From the NCBI GenBank assembly GCA_006844585.1, contig SPJM01000344.1, forward strand, positions 1-64,000: a DNA stretch of 64,000 bases, read 5' to 3'. The translations under genes and the position numbers were made by a program. Below, in pieces: positions 51,995-64,000 of this stretch; within the stretch, counting starts at the first letter, position 1; each line of letters starts with the position of its first letter. The notes beneath the pieces are model-generated. The model had not been told where the DNA came from and ran no database searches. It was given only the letters and a program-made list of their open reading frames with translations. This stretch comes from Methylococcaceae bacterium. Its GTDB lineage: Bacteria > Pseudomonadota > Gammaproteobacteria > Methylococcales > Methylomonadaceae.

Positions 51995-52066
51995 GCCATA
52001 AACGCGGACGTCAAAAAGCTGCGCCGCTCGTACCTCACTCTGCAGCTTTTTGACGCCGGTTATGGC
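51995..52066 (+). other. attC-like recombination site
   Basis: GCCATAAACGCGGACGTCAAAAAGCTGC / GCAGCTTTTTGACGCCGGTTATGGC imperfect inverted repeat with 14-bp perfect inner arm, extra bases on one arm, 19-nt loop; R' GTTATGG. Confidence 0.65.
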
Positions 52067-52287
52067 TGGCGTTATGCGTTTCAAAACTCTCCTCAGCAGT
52101 CGCGTAAAAAAGGCGCTGCCTAATCGGAAACGAACTCATGTTTCTTTTCTTGGCAAGTCCACCCCTCATCCATTATTTGAAGGGTTGGGTTGGTGGTAAC
52201 AGGGCGGGTTTCGTTCAGCATTTTTCAGGAAACAGTGTTCAGCTTATCCAGGTCATCGGGTATTTGGAACCAATGGGGTCAACCAAT

Positions 52288-53090
52288 GGGGTCAGACTCG
52301 ATTGTTATCAATACTATCCTTATACTTCTGAGACCTCTTATCTCCGCCACGCGCTTTTGGTTGTACTTGTCTATTTATTAATGCCTCTATTTTATATTTA
52401 AACCGGTCATCTCCAAGCACCCATGCTTTATTTGTCGCATTCCGAATTTCTTCTAATGTTTGCTTTGGAATGTGATGATCAAATAATGCAAAATAATTAG
52501 CCTGACGTTGAGAAAAATCACGCCCCAAACTTTTATAGGTACCATGTGGCGTTAACAACTTATTCTCTTTTCCTAGAGCATTATAATGGAAACTCGACCA
52601 AGGATAGTCTCCTGGACTTTTAACCATTTTCGCACGCACTGGGTTTAATTCGATATATCGGCTACAGGTCAATAAATAGCTTTCACTATCAAGCAGTGTA
52701 GCTTTATAACGACCTTCCCATAACGTACCTGTTCGCTGATATTGAAAATTAAAATACTGCACATAATACCGACCTATGTACTGCATAACCTTGCTAATTC
52801 CATTTTCTGACGTGGGGGTCATCAATAAATGCACATGGTTGCTCATTAAAACATAAGCATGTAGTTCACAGTGATATTTGTTGCACCCATCATATAGTTT
52901 TTGTAAGTAGTAATGATAATCTTCTTCTGCTGCAAATATTATTTCACGATTATTACCTCGTTGAATAACATGTTGTGGTTGCCCAGGTATTACATAACGC
53001 GGAAGTCTAGCCATTGGATATAATTGTTATAGTGATTTCTATAATAAATGTAGGATACCACATTTTACCAATTCAATCGAGTCTGACCCC
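52288..53090 (-). mobile_element. REP-associated/Y1 transposase element bounded by 17-bp inverted repeats
   Basis: GGGGTCAGACTCGATTG (52288-52304) and CAATCGAGTCTGACCCC (53074-53090). Confidence 0.85.
52292..53014 (-). CDS. REP-associated tyrosine (Y1/IS200-like) transposase
   Basis: HVIQRGNNREIIF, HAYVLMSNHVHLLMTP, YIELNPVRAKMV. Confidence 0.93.
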   Translation of the reverse strand: MARLPRYVIPGQPQHVIQRGNNREIIFAAEEDYHYYLQKLYDGCNKYHCELHAYVLMSNHVHLLMTPTSENGISKVMQYIGRYYVQYFNFQYQRTGTLWEGRYKATLLDSESYLLTCSRYIELNPVRAKMVKSPGDYPWSSFHYNALGKENKLLTPHGTYKSLGRDFSQRQANYFALFDHHIPKQTLEEIRNATNKAWVLGDDRFKYKIEALINRQVQPKARGGDKRSQKYKDSIDNNRV

Positions 53091-53313
53091 TTTGTAAGAT
53101 TATTGCTTAAACCAACATTTTTTCTGACTTTTCAAAAATATGAGTTACAATAGGAAATTTTTTAAAGCTTTTAGTTGGGCTTTAAAAGCGCAGCAAAATC
53201 ACGAAAAGGGCGCGGAACGAACGATTCTCGTTAGTTTATTGCCATTACATAGTTCTCTGCAAGCTTGCATGAGGTTTAAAACAGTTTTTTATGTCCATTT
53301 TTAGAGTACAAAC

Positions 53314-55398
53314 ATGACAGATCTATCGCTATATAGAAACATCGGCATCTTCGCTCACGTTGATGCGGGTAAAACAACAACTACCGAGCGTATCCTTAAG
53401 CTGACTGGTAAAATTCATAAAATCGGTGAAGTGCATGACGGCGCAGCGACTACAGACTTCATGGAGCAGGAACAAGAGCGCGGTATCACTATTCAATCTG
53501 CTGCAACTACTTGTGAATGGAATAATCACAGACTTAACATCATCGATACGCCGGGACACGTCGACTTCACTATCGAAGTTTACCGCTCATTGAAAGTTTT
53601 GGATGGCGGCGTCGGCGTTTTTTGCGGCTCCGGCGGGGTTGAACCTCAATCAGAAACTAACTGGCGTTACGCCAACGATTCGGAAGTTTCCCGCATCATT
53701 TACATTAATAAACTGGATCGTTTAGGCGCTGACTTTATGCGCGTGGTTAAGCAAGTAGAAGATGTTTTAGGCGCCAACCCATTAGTCATGACTTTACCTA
53801 TCGGACGCGAAGATGATTTTGTTGGCGTGGTTGATCTATTAACGCGTAAAGCATGGGTGTGGGATGACTCCGGCGATCCGTTAAAATACGAAATTCAAGA
53901 TGTCCCTGCAGATATGGTTGACGATGTTGAAGAATGGCGTGAAAAATTGATTGAAACTGCCGTTGAACAAGATGACGACGCCATGGAAAAATATCTGGAC
54001 GGCGATGAGCCTGATATGGAAACCATTAAGAACTGTATCCGCAAAGGCACGATTGACCTGTGTTTCTTCCCGACTTATTGCGGCTCATCATTCAAAAACA
54101 AAGGCGTACAATTAGTATTGGATGCGGTTGTTGACTATTTGCCTAACCCAACTGAAGTTAAGCCGCAACCGGAAGTTGACTTAGAGGGTAACGAAACAGG
54201 CGAATTTGCTGTTGTTGACGAAACCAAACCTTTGCGCGCCCTGGCTTTTAAAATTATGGACGACCGTTACGGCGCATTGACTTTCATGAGAATTTATTCC
54301 GGTAAAATGGATAAAGGCATGACTGTTTTAAACACTTTCACCGGCAAAACCGAAAGAATCGGCCGTATTGTTGAAATGCATGCCGACTCCCGCGAGGAAT
54401 TGGATTCCGCTCAAGCCGGCGATATCGTTGCGGTTATCGGCATGAAAAATGTCCAAACCGGACATACGCTATGCGACCCGAAACAACCAGCCACATTAGA
54501 ACCGATGGTTTTCCCTGATCCGGTTATCTCAATCGCTGTTGCGCCTAAAGACAAAGCGGGCGCTGAAAAAATGGGCATCGCCATCGGCAAAATGGTTCAA
54601 GAAGATCCTTCTTTCCGCGTTGAAACCGATGAAGACAGCGGCGAAACCATCCTGAAAGGCATGGGCGAATTGCATCTTGATATTAAAGTCGACATCTTGA
54701 AAAGAACCCACGGCATTGATGTTGAAGTCGGCAAACCTCAGGTGGCATATCGCGAAACCATTACCCAACAAATTGAAGATAGCTACACCCATAAAAAGCA
54801 ATCAGGCGGTTCCGGACAATACGGTAAAATTGATTACACCATCGAGCCGGGCGAGCCAGGCAGCGGTTTTGTATTTGAATCCAGCGTGACCGGCGGCAAC
54901 GTGCCTAGAGAATTCTGGCCAGCCGTTGAAAAAGGCTTTAAAAACAGCATGAATATCGGTGTATTGGCCGGCTTCCCTTGCATGGATGTTAAAGTTAATT
55001 TACTAGACGGCGCATTCCACGCTGTTGACTCCTCTGCTGTTGCTTTTGAAATTGCAGCAAAAGCCGCTTACCGTCAATCGATTCCTAAAGCTGGCCCGCA
55101 GTTAATCGAGCCTATCATGAAAGTGGACGTGTTCACGCCTGAAGACAATGTCGGCGATGTTATCGGCGACCTTAACCGTCGTCGCGGCATGATTAAATCG
55201 CAAGAAGCCGGCCCAACCGGCGTACGCATTAAAGCAGATGCGCCTTTGAGTGAAATGTTCGGCTATATCGGCGACCTAAGAACCATGACTTCAGGACGCG
55301 GCCAGTTCTCTATGGAGTTCTCTCACTATATGCCATGCCCCAAAAACGTGGCCGATGAAGTGATTAAAGAAGTTCAGGAACGCAACAAAAGCAAATAA
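53314..55398 (+). CDS. fusA: Elongation factor G
   Basis: [20 protein letters not shown], full EF-G domains. Confidence 0.95.
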   Translation: MTDLSLYRNIGIFAHVDAGKTTTTERILKLTGKIHKIGEVHDGAATTDFMEQEQERGITIQSAATTCEWNNHRLNIIDTPGHVDFTIEVYRSLKVLDGGVGVFCGSGGVEPQSETNWRYANDSEVSRIIYINKLDRLGADFMRVVKQVEDVLGANPLVMTLPIGREDDFVGVVDLLTRKAWVWDDSGDPLKYEIQDVPADMVDDVEEWREKLIETAVEQDDDAMEKYLDGDEPDMETIKNCIRKGTIDLCFFPTYCGSSFKNKGVQLVLDAVVDYLPNPTEVKPQPEVDLEGNETGEFAVVDETKPLRALAFKIMDDRYGALTFMRIYSGKMDKGMTVLNTFTGKTERIGRIVEMHADSREELDSAQAGDIVAVIGMKNVQTGHTLCDPKQPATLEPMVFPDPVISIAVAPKDKAGAEKMGIAIGKMVQEDPSFRVETDEDSGETILKGMGELHLDIKVDILKRTHGIDVEVGKPQVAYRETITQQIEDSYTHKKQSGGSGQYGKIDYTIEPGEPGSGFVFESSVTGGNVPREFWPAVEKGFKNSMNIGVLAGFPCMDVKVNLLDGAFHAVDSSAVAFEIAAKAAYRQSIPKAGPQLIEPIMKVDVFTPEDNVGDVIGDLNRRRGMIKSQEAGPTGVRIKADAPLSEMFGYIGDLRTMTSGRGQFSMEFSHYMPCPKNVADEVIKEVQERNKSK

Positions 55399-55423
55399 TA
55401 TTTACAGTTACGCACAAACAAAA

Positions 55424-55447
55424 AAAAGGGGCTTTTTAGCCCCTTTT
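55424..55447. terminator. Terminator between convergent fusA and sodB
   Basis: AAAAGGGGCT-TTTT-AGCCCCTTTT followed by CTTTTT. Confidence 0.88.
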
Positions 55448-55489
55448 CTTTTTCAGCATTAAATAGTAAATATTTAACTTATTACTTAC

Positions 55490-56071
55490 TTATGCTGCAT
55501 AATTTGCGCTGGCAAATTCCCAATTAACCAAAGCCCAGAAAGCTTCCAAATATTTTGGACGCGCATTGCGGTAATCAATATAATAAGCATGCTCCCACAC
55601 ATCGCATGTTAATAAAGGCGTTTGCCCTTCAGTTAAAGGACAACCCGCATTACTTGAGCTGACCAACTCCAAACTACCGTTTGAATTTTTCACCAACCAA
55701 GCCCAACCTGAGCCGAAAGTCGTTACCGCGCATTTTGTAAAGGCTTCTTTGAACTCAGCGAATGAACCAAAAGTTCGGTCTATCGCATTAGCCAAATCAC
55801 CCGCTGGTTCGCCACCGCCATTTGGCGATAAACTATTCCAATAAAATGTGTGATTCCAAATTTGCGCTGCATTATTAAACACGCCACCAGAAGAGCTGGT
55901 AATAATTTCTTCTAAACTTTTTCCGTCAAACTCAGTACCTGATGCCAAGTTATTCAAATTTGTTACATAAGTTTGGTGATGCTTGCCGTAATGAAATTCT
56001 AAAGTTTCTTCAGAAATATGCGGCGCCAATGCGTCTTTAGCGTATGGTAAAGCCGGTAATTCAAAAGCCAT
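55490..56071 (-). CDS. sodB: Superoxide dismutase (Fe type)
   Basis: [33 protein letters not shown]. Confidence 0.97.
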   Translation of the reverse strand: MAFELPALPYAKDALAPHISEETLEFHYGKHHQTYVTNLNNLASGTEFDGKSLEEIITSSSGGVFNNAAQIWNHTFYWNSLSPNGGGEPAGDLANAIDRTFGSFAEFKEAFTKCAVTTFGSGWAWLVKNSNGSLELVSSSNAGCPLTEGQTPLLTCDVWEHAYYIDYRNARPKYLEAFWALVNWEFASANYAA

Positions 56072-56259
56072 AATACTCTCCTGTAAAATTAAAAAATAAA
56101 CGTTAAACTATCAATTTTATTTGCAATACAACACCGGCACAACAGACGATAGCTCAATATCCGTATGCCGCCCACACTCACTACTATCAACCCTATAAAT
56201 ACCTAGTATTATAATAAAGAATTATACTATCATCCACAAGCGCAAAAAAACGATACACT

Positions 56260-56727
56260 ATGGCCACAGAAATTGAACATAAATTCCTTTTGAAAAATGA
56301 CAATTGGAGAAAAGAAATCTATAAATCAGTCTATTACAAACAGGGCTATTTAAGCAGTACAGACAAAAATTCAATACGCATTCGCATTTCCGATTCAAAC
56401 GCCTGGATCAACATAAAAAGCCCGGTAGTCGGTCGCCAACGCCAGGAATTTGAATACGAAATCCCCTTATCAGACGCTGACGAAATTCTGGAAACTTTAT
56501 GCCACCACCCATTGATAGAAAAAACACGTCATTTTGTCAATCACCAAGGACATGTCTGGGAAATCGATGAATTTAGAGGCGACAATGCCGGGCTTATTGT
56601 AGCGGAAATTGAATTAAGCAGTCTTGAAGAAGAATTTACTCTCCCCGAATGGGCTGACCAAGAAGTCACTCACGAATTACGCTATTACAATAACCAACTA
56701 TGTAAAAACCCATACAAAAACTGGTAG
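56260..56727 (+). CDS. CYTH domain protein
   Basis: MATEIEHKFLL (ExExK), RIRISDSNAWINIK. Confidence 0.92.
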   Translation: MATEIEHKFLLKNDNWRKEIYKSVYYKQGYLSSTDKNSIRIRISDSNAWINIKSPVVGRQRQEFEYEIPLSDADEILETLCHHPLIEKTRHFVNHQGHVWEIDEFRGDNAGLIVAEIELSSLEEEFTLPEWADQEVTHELRYYNNQLCKNPYKNW

Positions 56728-56923
56728 GCAGCCCGACCATAATTACCATTTTTACAACAAAATAAACAGCGGACTATTCCGAGCTAATTTTAACAACTTA
56801 ATCCAAATATATTTCAGGTTATATTTCAATAAGTTACAACAGACATTTGTTCAATCAAACAAATACCCTCTTTTTAGCAAAAAATAAATTGAAAAAAAAA
56901 CAACATTGGATTATATTTGTTGT

Positions 56924-57622
56924 ATGAAAAAAACGACACTTGTTGCATTTTTGCTTATTTTCAGCCATTTGGTCTCAGCGAATACGCTTTCACAAAAACT
57001 ACATGAAATCGAAAAAGCATGGGCCACCAATTACTATGAGAAAAGCACTCGTCAACAATCCCAAAATTATCCAAACTTGATCGATAAAACACAAAAATTA
57101 TTATCAGAAAATCCGGATAATGCTGAAATCAAAATTTGGCTGGCTATTTTGCTTTCTACTTATGCTGAATTTCAAGATCCGTTCAGCGCCTTATCCTCCC
57201 TAGATAAGGCCAAATCGTTATTGGAAACAAGCATCAGGGAAAAGCCGGGGGCGCTAGAAGGCGCTGCATATATTACCTTAGGCACTCTGTATTATATGAC
57301 TCCGAGCTGGCCTATTTCTTTCGGTAACGATGAAGTTGCCGAATCTTTACTGAAAAAAGGCTTAAAACACAGCCCTTACGGCTTAGACTCCAATTATTTT
57401 TACGCTGACTTTCTGTTAAACCAAAATAGAAAAAAAGAAGCGATAAAATACTTTATTAAAGCCAGCCAAGCTCCGATTAGAGCCGAGCAAGCCTATCATT
57501 ACAAGCAATTAAGAAAAGACGCCGTAATCGCTTTAAACAAAGCCGGCAAACGCAATTCAATCCGAAGCAAACAACGCTTCCTGTCCAACTTTTCCACCGC
57601 CAAAAACAACATAAATAATTAG
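56924..57622 (+). CDS. TPR-like periplasmic protein
   Basis: Signal peptide MKKTTLVAFLLIFSHLVSA; helical repeats; start moved to ATG at 56924. Confidence 0.75.
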   Translation: MKKTTLVAFLLIFSHLVSANTLSQKLHEIEKAWATNYYEKSTRQQSQNYPNLIDKTQKLLSENPDNAEIKIWLAILLSTYAEFQDPFSALSSLDKAKSLLETSIREKPGALEGAAYITLGTLYYMTPSWPISFGNDEVAESLLKKGLKHSPYGLDSNYFYADFLLNQNRKKEAIKYFIKASQAPIRAEQAYHYKQLRKDAVIALNKAGKRNSIRSKQRFLSNFSTAKNNINN

Positions 57623-57893
57623 AATCTTAAGTACAGAAATCATTCAGATTCTGCTACCATATCTACCTATCCCAATTAGCACACCCTATTAAACGTAGCT
57701 TTTAAAAGGGTTTTCTCGCTATTTCGGAATAAAATAATGTTGAAACCGCATCAAGGCGACGAAGAAAAAAAACTTTCACAATGCTCACATCGCTTCCAGC
57801 AACCTCAACAAATAATCATGGCAAACCTAATTTTCAAGTCGCTAATAATGACTTAATTAGGTTTTTTACAATCTTAATTACTGGTATAAGAAC

Positions 57894-58217
57894 ATGACCT
57901 TTGTAGTCACTGAAAATTGTATTAAATGTAAATATACTGACTGCGTCGACGTTTGCCCTGTCGATTGCTTTCATGAGGGACCTAATTTTCTGGTCATCGA
58001 TCCGGATGAATGCATAGACTGCACCTTATGCGAACCAGAGTGCCCAGCCAACGCCATTTATGCAGAAGACGAACTTCCCGAAGGCCAAGAACAATTTATT
58101 GAAATTAACGCCGAACTCGCTGAAAAATGGCCCGTTATCGATACCGTCAAGGATCCCCTCCCTGATGCAGACGAATGGGTGGACAAACCCAATAAGATTG
58201 ACTCATTAGAAAAATAA
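57894..58217 (+). CDS. fdxA: 7Fe ferredoxin FdxA
   Basis: [36 protein letters not shown]. Confidence 0.96.
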   Translation: MTFVVTENCIKCKYTDCVDVCPVDCFHEGPNFLVIDPDECIDCTLCEPECPANAIYAEDELPEGQEQFIEINAELAEKWPVIDTVKDPLPDADEWVDKPNKIDSLEK

Positions 58218-58477
58218 TAAGCGCGCCCAGGCCATTGAATAATATTCGGATGAGCTAAATAGCAAGTCAAATGAGTTCAATGGCCATTACTAAAATCTAC
58301 CGCAGCCAAAATTTTCGAGTCTAATCCAACTTTATCGCATTAACTGCGACCCCGAGCCACCCTCTATCCAATCGATCAAGAGATCAACATCCTCTTTTTC
58401 CAACTGCAAGCACTATTACAGCAAAAAACACAATACGCTATTAAAAATTTCTCTTCAGAAATTGTTAATGCGCAAAA

Positions 58478-58502
58478 AAAAGCCGGTATATAACCGGCTT
58501 TT
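58478..58502 (-). terminator. Terminator after rplQ
   Basis: AAAAGCCGGT-ATATA-ACCGGCTTTT; T-run on minus strand. Confidence 0.85.
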
Positions 58503-58504
58503 CT

Positions 58505-58894
58505 TTAATCTTCGTTTTCGTCTTCCGTCGCTAATTCCGGCCTATCGACCAGCTCGACATAGGCCATAGGCGCATCATCGCCCGACCTGTATCCGCACTT
58601 GATGATTCTCAAGTAGCCGCCTGTGCGCTCTTTATATCTTGGACCCAATTCGTTAAATAACTTAGTTACCACATCACGATCACGCAACTTGGCAAAAGCT
58701 CTTCTACGTTTTGCAACCGAATCCTCTTTAGATAAAGTGATTAATGGCTCAGCTACTCTACGCAACTCTTTTGCTTTCGGCAATGTTGTTTTAATTAACT
58801 CATGACGAAACAAAGAACCAGCCATATTGCTAAACATAGCTTTTCTATGACTGCTGTTTCTATTTAATTGTCTACCAGACTTACGATGCCTCAT
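58505..58894 (-). CDS. rplQ: Ribosomal protein L17
   Basis: [25 protein letters not shown]. Confidence 0.98.
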   Translation of the reverse strand: MRHRKSGRQLNRNSSHRKAMFSNMAGSLFRHELIKTTLPKAKELRRVAEPLITLSKEDSVAKRRRAFAKLRDRDVVTKLFNELGPRYKERTGGYLRIIKCGYRSGDDAPMAYVELVDRPELATEDENED

Positions 58895-58918
58895 TCTGAA
58901 ACGAACCTTTGTTGTTTT

Positions 58919-59926
58919 TTAAATTCCTGCTTGAGATTGATCAATTAAATTTTCCGGCGGCCAATTCTCAAGACGCATACCTAAAGACAACCCTTTTGTT
59001 GCCAATATATCTTTGATTTCCGTAAGGGACTTTTTCCCTAAATTAGGCGTTTTCAACAACTCAACCTCAGTCCGTTGAATTAAGTCGCCTATGTAAAAAA
59101 TATTCTCAGCCTTCAAACAATTCGCCGATCTAACCGTCAATTCCAAATCATCTACCGGTCTAAGCAAGACGGGATCAAAGACCTCTGGAGGCTCTACATC
59201 CGGCTCTTCAACCTGCTCATTTACTTTTTCAAAATCAACAAAAACGGAAAGCTGATCGTGTAGAATTGTAGCGGCAAGCTTGATTGTTTCTTCCGGATCT
59301 ACAGTTCCCTTAGTTTCCAATTCGATAACCAAGCGATCCAAGTCAGTTCTCTGCTCAACCCGTGTACTTTCAATATGATAAGCCACTCGCTCAATCGGAC
59401 TAAAAGCCGCATCAACCATTAATACGCCAACAGGAATGCTCTCCATACTTTCTTTTCGAGCGTTAGCTGGCACATATCCTCTTCCGCGCTCAATTTTCAA
59501 TTTAATATTGAGACTGCCTTCTTGGGTTAAATTAGCGATCACCAAATCAGGATTAACAATATCAACATCATGAGGCAAGGTAATATCGTTAGCAGTTACA
59601 GGGCCTTCTCCTGTTTTGCTAATTTCTAACACAACCTCATCTTTAGAATGCAGTATTACTGCCAATTTCTTTAAATTCAGCAGGATATCGATAACATCCT
59701 CATGAACGCCTTCAATCGTAGTGTATTCATGAACGACGCCGTCAATTTCAACCTCAGTAACCGCACATCCCGGGATAGAAGACAACATGACGCGTCTTAA
59801 GGCATTCCCTAAGGAATGACCAAACCCGCGCTCAAGAGGCTCTATTACAATCCTAGAATGATTTGCCGTGTGACTAACAACTTCTACCAGCTGTGGTTTT
59901 AATAAGCCAGCAATGGAACTCTGCAT
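58919..59926 (-). CDS. rpoA: RNA polymerase alpha subunit
   Basis: [22 protein letters not shown]. Confidence 0.98.
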   Translation of the reverse strand: MQSSIAGLLKPQLVEVVSHTANHSRIVIEPLERGFGHSLGNALRRVMLSSIPGCAVTEVEIDGVVHEYTTIEGVHEDVIDILLNLKKLAVILHSKDEVVLEISKTGEGPVTANDITLPHDVDIVNPDLVIANLTQEGSLNIKLKIERGRGYVPANARKESMESIPVGVLMVDAAFSPIERVAYHIESTRVEQRTDLDRLVIELETKGTVDPEETIKLAATILHDQLSVFVDFEKVNEQVEEPDVEPPEVFDPVLLRPVDDLELTVRSANCLKAENIFYIGDLIQRTEVELLKTPNLGKKSLTEIKDILATKGLSLGMRLENWPPENLIDQSQAGI

Positions 59927-59942
59927 ATTATGTACTCAGATA

Positions 59943-60563
59943 TTATTTCGAATAAAGCTCAACAACCAATTGCTCATTCATATCGGCGCCTAATTCAGCA
60001 CGATCAGGCAAAGACTTGAATGTACCGCTCATTTCCTTGGGATTAACATCTACCCAGTTAGGAAAGCCATATTGTTCCATGATGGACAAGGAGTCGATAA
60101 CGCGTTGTTGTTTTTTCGCCTTTTCGCGAATAGCAACTATGTCTCCCGGCTGTACTTGATAAGAAGGGATATTGCTTATAGTATCGTTAACAACAATCGC
60201 TTTATGCGAAACCAACTGTCTCGCTTCTGCGCGTGTAGAAGCATAACCCATTCGATATACAACATTATCCAACCGGCTTTCCAACAGATGCAATAAATTT
60301 TGGCCTGTTGCGCCTTTTTTCAGATCAGCAGACTTATAGTAGTTTCTAAACTGCTTTTCTAAAACGCCGTATATTCTACGGATACGTTGTTTTGCCCGCA
60401 ACTGCATCGCATAATCAGAATTACGCGTGCGTTTTGTACCATGCTGCCCCGGTCTTTGCTCTAACTTGCACTTCCCTTCTAAAGATTTGCCTCTGCTTTT
60501 CAGCAACAAATCAGCGCCTTCTCTACGGCTTAACTTACAAGTAGGTCCTAGATATCTAGCCAT
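59943..60563 (-). CDS. rpsD: Ribosomal protein S4
   Basis: [19 protein letters not shown]. Confidence 0.98.
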   Translation of the reverse strand: MARYLGPTCKLSRREGADLLLKSRGKSLEGKCKLEQRPGQHGTKRTRNSDYAMQLRAKQRIRRIYGVLEKQFRNYYKSADLKKGATGQNLLHLLESRLDNVVYRMGYASTRAEARQLVSHKAIVVNDTISNIPSYQVQPGDIVAIREKAKKQQRVIDSLSIMEQYGFPNWVDVNPKEMSGTFKSLPDRAELGADMNEQLVVELYSK

Positions 60564-60579
60564 TCTTCTTCACCAACCC

Positions 60580-60966
60580 TTATACTCTACGTTTTTTCGG
60601 CGGACGACAACCATTATGTGGAATCGGCGTCACATCAACGATATTTGCAATCTTAAAACCCAAATTGCTCAACGAGCGAACCGCCGACTCTCTTCCCGGC
60701 CCAGGCCCCTTGATCATAACATCCAAGTTCTTCATACCGAATTCTCTAGCAACTGTACCCGCCCTTTCCGCAGCCACCTGAGCCGCAAACGGGGTGCTTT
60801 TTCTTGAGCCGCGAAAACCGGAACCACCGGAAGTCGCCCAAGACAAAGCATTACCTTTTCTATCAGTAATTGTTACAATGGTGTTATTGAAAGAAGCATG
60901 AACGTGCGCTACGCCGTCAGCGACTTCTTTCTTAACGCGTTTCTTTGATCGATTTTGAGTTGCCAT
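60580..60966 (-). CDS. rpsK: Ribosomal protein S11
   Basis: [24 protein letters not shown]. Confidence 0.98.
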   Translation of the reverse strand: MATQNRSKKRVKKEVADGVAHVHASFNNTIVTITDRKGNALSWATSGGSGFRGSRKSTPFAAQVAAERAGTVAREFGMKNLDVMIKGPGPGRESAVRSLSNLGFKIANIVDVTPIPHNGCRPPKKRRV

Positions 60967-60989
60967 TCTATTGTCTCTTTAGGAATATC

Positions 60990-61346
60990 TTATTTTTTTA
61001 TCGGCTTGCGCGGCCCTTTTCGAGTGCGCGCATTGGTGCGCGTTCTCTGCCCTCTCAAAGGCAAACCGCGTCTATGCCTAATACCGCGAAAACAGCCCAG
61101 ATCCATCAATCTTTTGATATTCATTGATACTTCTCTGCGCAGATCACCCTCAACCGTCATTCCAGATATTACTTTACGAATAGACTCTAGCTGATCTTCT
61201 TCCAAATCTTTTATCTTACTGGAAGGCTCAATTCCAACTTCTTTGCAAATATTAATTGCTGTTTGCCGACCAATACCGTAAATAGCGGTTAATGCAATCT
61301 CTGCATGCTTATGGTCTGCTACGTTTATCCCGGCAATACGTGCCAT
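60990..61346 (-). CDS. rpsM: Ribosomal protein S13
   Basis: [26 protein letters not shown]. Confidence 0.98.
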   Translation of the reverse strand: MARIAGINVADHKHAEIALTAIYGIGRQTAINICKEVGIEPSSKIKDLEEDQLESIRKVISGMTVEGDLRREVSMNIKRLMDLGCFRGIRHRRGLPLRGQRTRTNARTRKGPRKPIKK

Positions 61347-61420
61347 CTAGATACCCCACATCAGTACTCTAAAGTTAAGCGCGAAATTATAGCATCCCAC
61401 CAAATCCAGCGCAACAAAAA

Positions 61421-61534
61421 TTATCCTTGACGTTGCTTATGTCGCCCATCCTTGCAGATAACACGAACAACACCGTTTCTTTTTACAACTTTACAATTTC
61501 TACAAATTTTTTTTACAGAAGCGCGAACTTTCAC
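61421..61534 (-). CDS. rpmJ: Ribosomal protein L36
   Basis: GTG start; [37 protein letters not shown]; absent from ORF track (below length cutoff). Confidence 0.95.
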   Translation of the reverse strand: MKVRASVKKICRNCKVVKRNGVVRVICKDGRHKQRQG

Positions 61535-61557
61535 GGCTATCTCCAATAAATTATTAA

Positions 61558-62880
61558 TTACCTTTTAAGGTTGGCTTTTTTCATCAAGCCTTCATATTGC
61601 TGCGACATCAAATGAGTCTGCATTTGTGAAATAAAATCCATCACAACAACCACAATGATCAACAATGACGTTCCGCCAAAGTAAAAAGGAACATTCCAAT
61701 ATACGATCAAGAATTCCGGCAACAAACAAACCAAAGTAATATAAAAAGCCCCAACTAAAGTTAACCGAGTCATTACTTTGTCGATATAAGCAGTGGTTTG
61801 AGCTCCAGGTCTAATGCCCGGCAGAAAAGCACCGGATTTCTTTAAATTATCAGCTGTCTCTTTTGAATTAAAGACCAATGCTGTATAGAAAAAACAAAAG
61901 AAAATGATCGCTGCCGCATAGAACATCACATAAATCGGCTGTCCCGGCGATAACACAGTTGAAATATCCTGCAGCCAGGTCATACCTTCAGCATTACCGA
62001 ACCAGCCTGCGATAGTGGCCGGAAACAGGATAATACTGGAAGCGAAAATAGGAGGAATCACGCCCGCCATATTCAACTTCAAAGGCAAAAAGCTGCTTTG
62101 CCCGGCAAACATACGCCTACCCTGCTGTCTTTTTGGATAGTTAATAATAATCCGTCTTTGACCGCGCTCAACGAAAACAACCAAAGCGGTAACAGCAATA
62201 GACAACAAGAATAATAAGATAATAAAAGCGCTATTCATTTCACCGGTGCTGGCCAATTCCAAAGTACCACCGATTGCTGACGGCAGTCCGGAAACAATAC
62301 CTGCAAAAATGATCAATGAAATACCATTGCCAATACCACGCTCAGTAACTTGTTCACCCAACCACATCAAAAAGATAGTGCCAGTCACCAAAGTCGTTGC
62401 AGTGATTACCACAAAGCCAAGCCCGGGACTGATAACAACAGGCAGCCCGCCTGCGGTCTGATCCTGTAACGCCACCGATATGCCAATCGCCTGGAATGTC
62501 GCTAAGACAACCGTTCCATAACGCGTATACTGGGAAATTTTACGACGCCCGGACTCACCCTCTTTTTTAACTTGCTCTAAAGCAGGAACAACAACGGTCA
62601 TTAATTGCATAATGATCGATGCGGAAATGTAAGGCATAATCCCTAATGCGAATATACTCAATCGCATCAAGGCCCCACCCGAGAACATGTTAAACATATC
62701 CAATATTGATCCGCTTTGCTGCTCAAACATAATGTTTAAAGCTTTTGGATCAATTCCGGGAACCGGAATATGTGCGCCTACGCGATAAACGAAGAAAGCT
62801 CCAAGAACAAAAAGCAATCTTGTTCTAAGCTCAGCAAACCCGCTCATTCTACTTGCCATTTCAGCTCTTGAAGTGCTCAC
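61558..62880 (-). CDS. secY: Preprotein translocase SecY
   Basis: [26 protein letters not shown]. Confidence 0.98.
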   Translation of the reverse strand: MSTSRAEMASRMSGFAELRTRLLFVLGAFFVYRVGAHIPVPGIDPKALNIMFEQQSGSILDMFNMFSGGALMRLSIFALGIMPYISASIIMQLMTVVVPALEQVKKEGESGRRKISQYTRYGTVVLATFQAIGISVALQDQTAGGLPVVISPGLGFVVITATTLVTGTIFLMWLGEQVTERGIGNGISLIIFAGIVSGLPSAIGGTLELASTGEMNSAFIILLFLLSIAVTALVVFVERGQRRIIINYPKRQQGRRMFAGQSSFLPLKLNMAGVIPPIFASSIILFPATIAGWFGNAEGMTWLQDISTVLSPGQPIYVMFYAAAIIFFCFFYTALVFNSKETADNLKKSGAFLPGIRPGAQTTAYIDKVMTRLTLVGAFYITLVCLLPEFLIVYWNVPFYFGGTSLLIIVVVVMDFISQMQTHLMSQQYEGLMKKANLKR

Positions 62881-62881
62881 G

Positions 62882-63316
62882 TTATTCCTCTATTTTTCCG
62901 CCTGCAGCTTCAATGGCTTTTTTGGCGCCTTCAGTCACCGAAATACCTTTAATTGTCACTGCTTTTGAAATTTCACCTGAACTAATTACTTTTACTTTTT
63001 TGGTAATTGCAGGCACAAGATTTTGCTCAACCAACGCATCTAAATCAATAACATCAGCAGCGACAATCGCCAATTCATTCAAGCGTAATTCTGCAGAATG
63101 TTTTTTAATTCGTGATGTAAAACCTACCTTAGGCAAGCGTCTCTGCAACGGCATTTGTCCGCCTTCAAAACCTACTTTGTGGAAACCGCCGCTACGCGAT
63201 TTCTGGCCTTTATGACCTCTTCCGCAAGTTTTACCTAAAGTTGACCCAATGCCGCGGCCTACTCTTTTTGATTTTTTTCTTGAGCCATAGGTTGACTGTA
63301 TACTATTCAAGTACAT
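62882..63316 (-). CDS. rplO: Ribosomal protein L15
   Basis: [26 protein letters not shown]. Confidence 0.98.
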   Translation of the reverse strand: MYLNSIQSTYGSRKKSKRVGRGIGSTLGKTCGRGHKGQKSRSGGFHKVGFEGGQMPLQRRLPKVGFTSRIKKHSAELRLNELAIVAADVIDLDALVEQNLVPAITKKVKVISSGEISKAVTIKGISVTEGAKKAIEAAGGKIEE

Positions 63317-63501
63317 TAGACTTCCTCAACTTTAAGCATATAAGATATTTTATTAATCATCCCGCGATTTTCAGGAGTATCAATAACTTCAACAGTTTGA
63401 CGTATCTTACGCAAACCTAAGCCTTTCAAACATTGCTGATGGCTTTTCAATCGACCAATTTTACTTTTGGTCATTGTGACGCTTAATTTTTTTTCCGCCA
63501 T
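63316..63501 (-). CDS. rpmD: Ribosomal protein L30
   Basis: [24 protein letters not shown]. Confidence 0.97.
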   Translation of the reverse strand: MAEKKLSVTMTKSKIGRLKSHQQCLKGLGLRKIRQTVEVIDTPENRGMINKISYMLKVEEV

Positions 63502-63506
63502 AATGA

Positions 63507-64000
63507 TTACCCGGTAATTTCTTCTACTGTTAAACCGCGTTTAGCAGCAATTGATTTAGCATCATGCATACCGGCCAAGCCTTCGATTGTTGCTCTTACA
63601 ACATTGATAGGATTGTTTGTTCCTATACACTTAGCCAATACATTATGCACGCCGACTACTTCGAAAACCGCTCTCATTGCGCCGCCGGCGATAATACCGG
63701 TACCCTCTGAAGCAGGTTGCATATAAACTTTAGCGGCGCCGGTGTTTGACATAACCGAATATTGTAAAGTATCGCCTTTCAACGCAACATTCTTCATGTT
63801 TTTACGCGCTTGCTCCAAAGATTTTTGGATTGCGATAGGCACTTCTCTCGCTTTACATACGCCATAACCAACCTTGCCCTGACCATCGCCGACAACAGTT
63901 AAAGCTGTAAAACCGAAAACTCTACCGCCTTTTACTACTTTTGCGACGCGACGAACGGAAACTAACTTTTCTTGTAATCCGTCAGTACTACCTTGAGATG
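63507..64000 (-). CDS. rpsE: Ribosomal protein S5, N-terminus cut by window edge
   Basis: Frame continues to the edge: [61 protein letters not shown]. Confidence 0.96.
   Translation of the reverse strand, partial: SQGSTDGLQEKLVSVRRVAKVVKGGRVFGFTALTVVGDGQGKVGYGVCKAREVPIAIQKSLEQARKNMKNVALKGDTLQYSVMSNTGAAKVYMQPASEGTGIIAGGAMRAVFEVVGVHNVLAKCIGTNNPINVVRATIEGLAGMHDAKSIAAKRGLTVEEITG

Noticed and set aside
52071-52077. Second GTTATGC just after the attC-like repeat as alternative R' site
   Set aside because: Matches attI core exactly, but using it would make the two arms very unequal; kept only as an alternative boundary
51270-52123. Small ORFs 51270-51470(-), 51719-51901(+), 51851-52084(-), 51908-52123(+)
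   Set aside because: They lie in group II intron RNA domains or the attC-like hairpin and look non-coding
57725-57775. GGAATAAAATAATGTTG...CAAGGCGACGAAGAAAAAA resembles family A with the hairpin deleted
   Set aside because: Alignment too short and gapped to claim without a search
1-64000. CRISPR arrays, rRNA and tRNA genes
   Set aside because: No repeat-spacer pattern, rRNA motif or tRNA cloverleaf was recognised by eye; tRNAscan-SE and a CRISPR finder would be decisive

Overview
64 kb gammaproteobacterial chromosomal window (no taxonomic search run). Most of it is housekeeping: hisE-tatABC, folB/folK, plsY, hisIFAHB, typA, a sugar/lipid-carrier cluster next to a type I secretion system, rtcBA with divergent rtcR, a Chp/Pil-like chemosensory cluster, gltA, rpmE, xthA, fusA, sodB, fdxA, and the start-truncated spc/alpha ribosomal operon (rpsE to rplQ). 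The left edge cuts a C13/caspase-fold peptidase gene and the right edge cuts rpsE. The main accessory region is 48.9-53.1 kb. It contains an integron integrase gene, a repeat-rich attI/Pc-like region, one FRG-domain cassette ORF, an ORF-less group II intron (probably IIC-attC type) antisense to the cassette and wedged between the ORF and an attC-like hairpin, and then a REP-associated (Y1) transposase with 17-bp terminal inverted repeats. Two unannotated palindromic MITE-like repeat families also occur (39.1/46.3/28.6 kb and 38.5/46.2 kb). One shows pairing-preserving substitutions between copies, and element ends supply stop codons of neighbouring genes. All calls come from reading the sequence and supplied ORFs; no database search or folding program was run.
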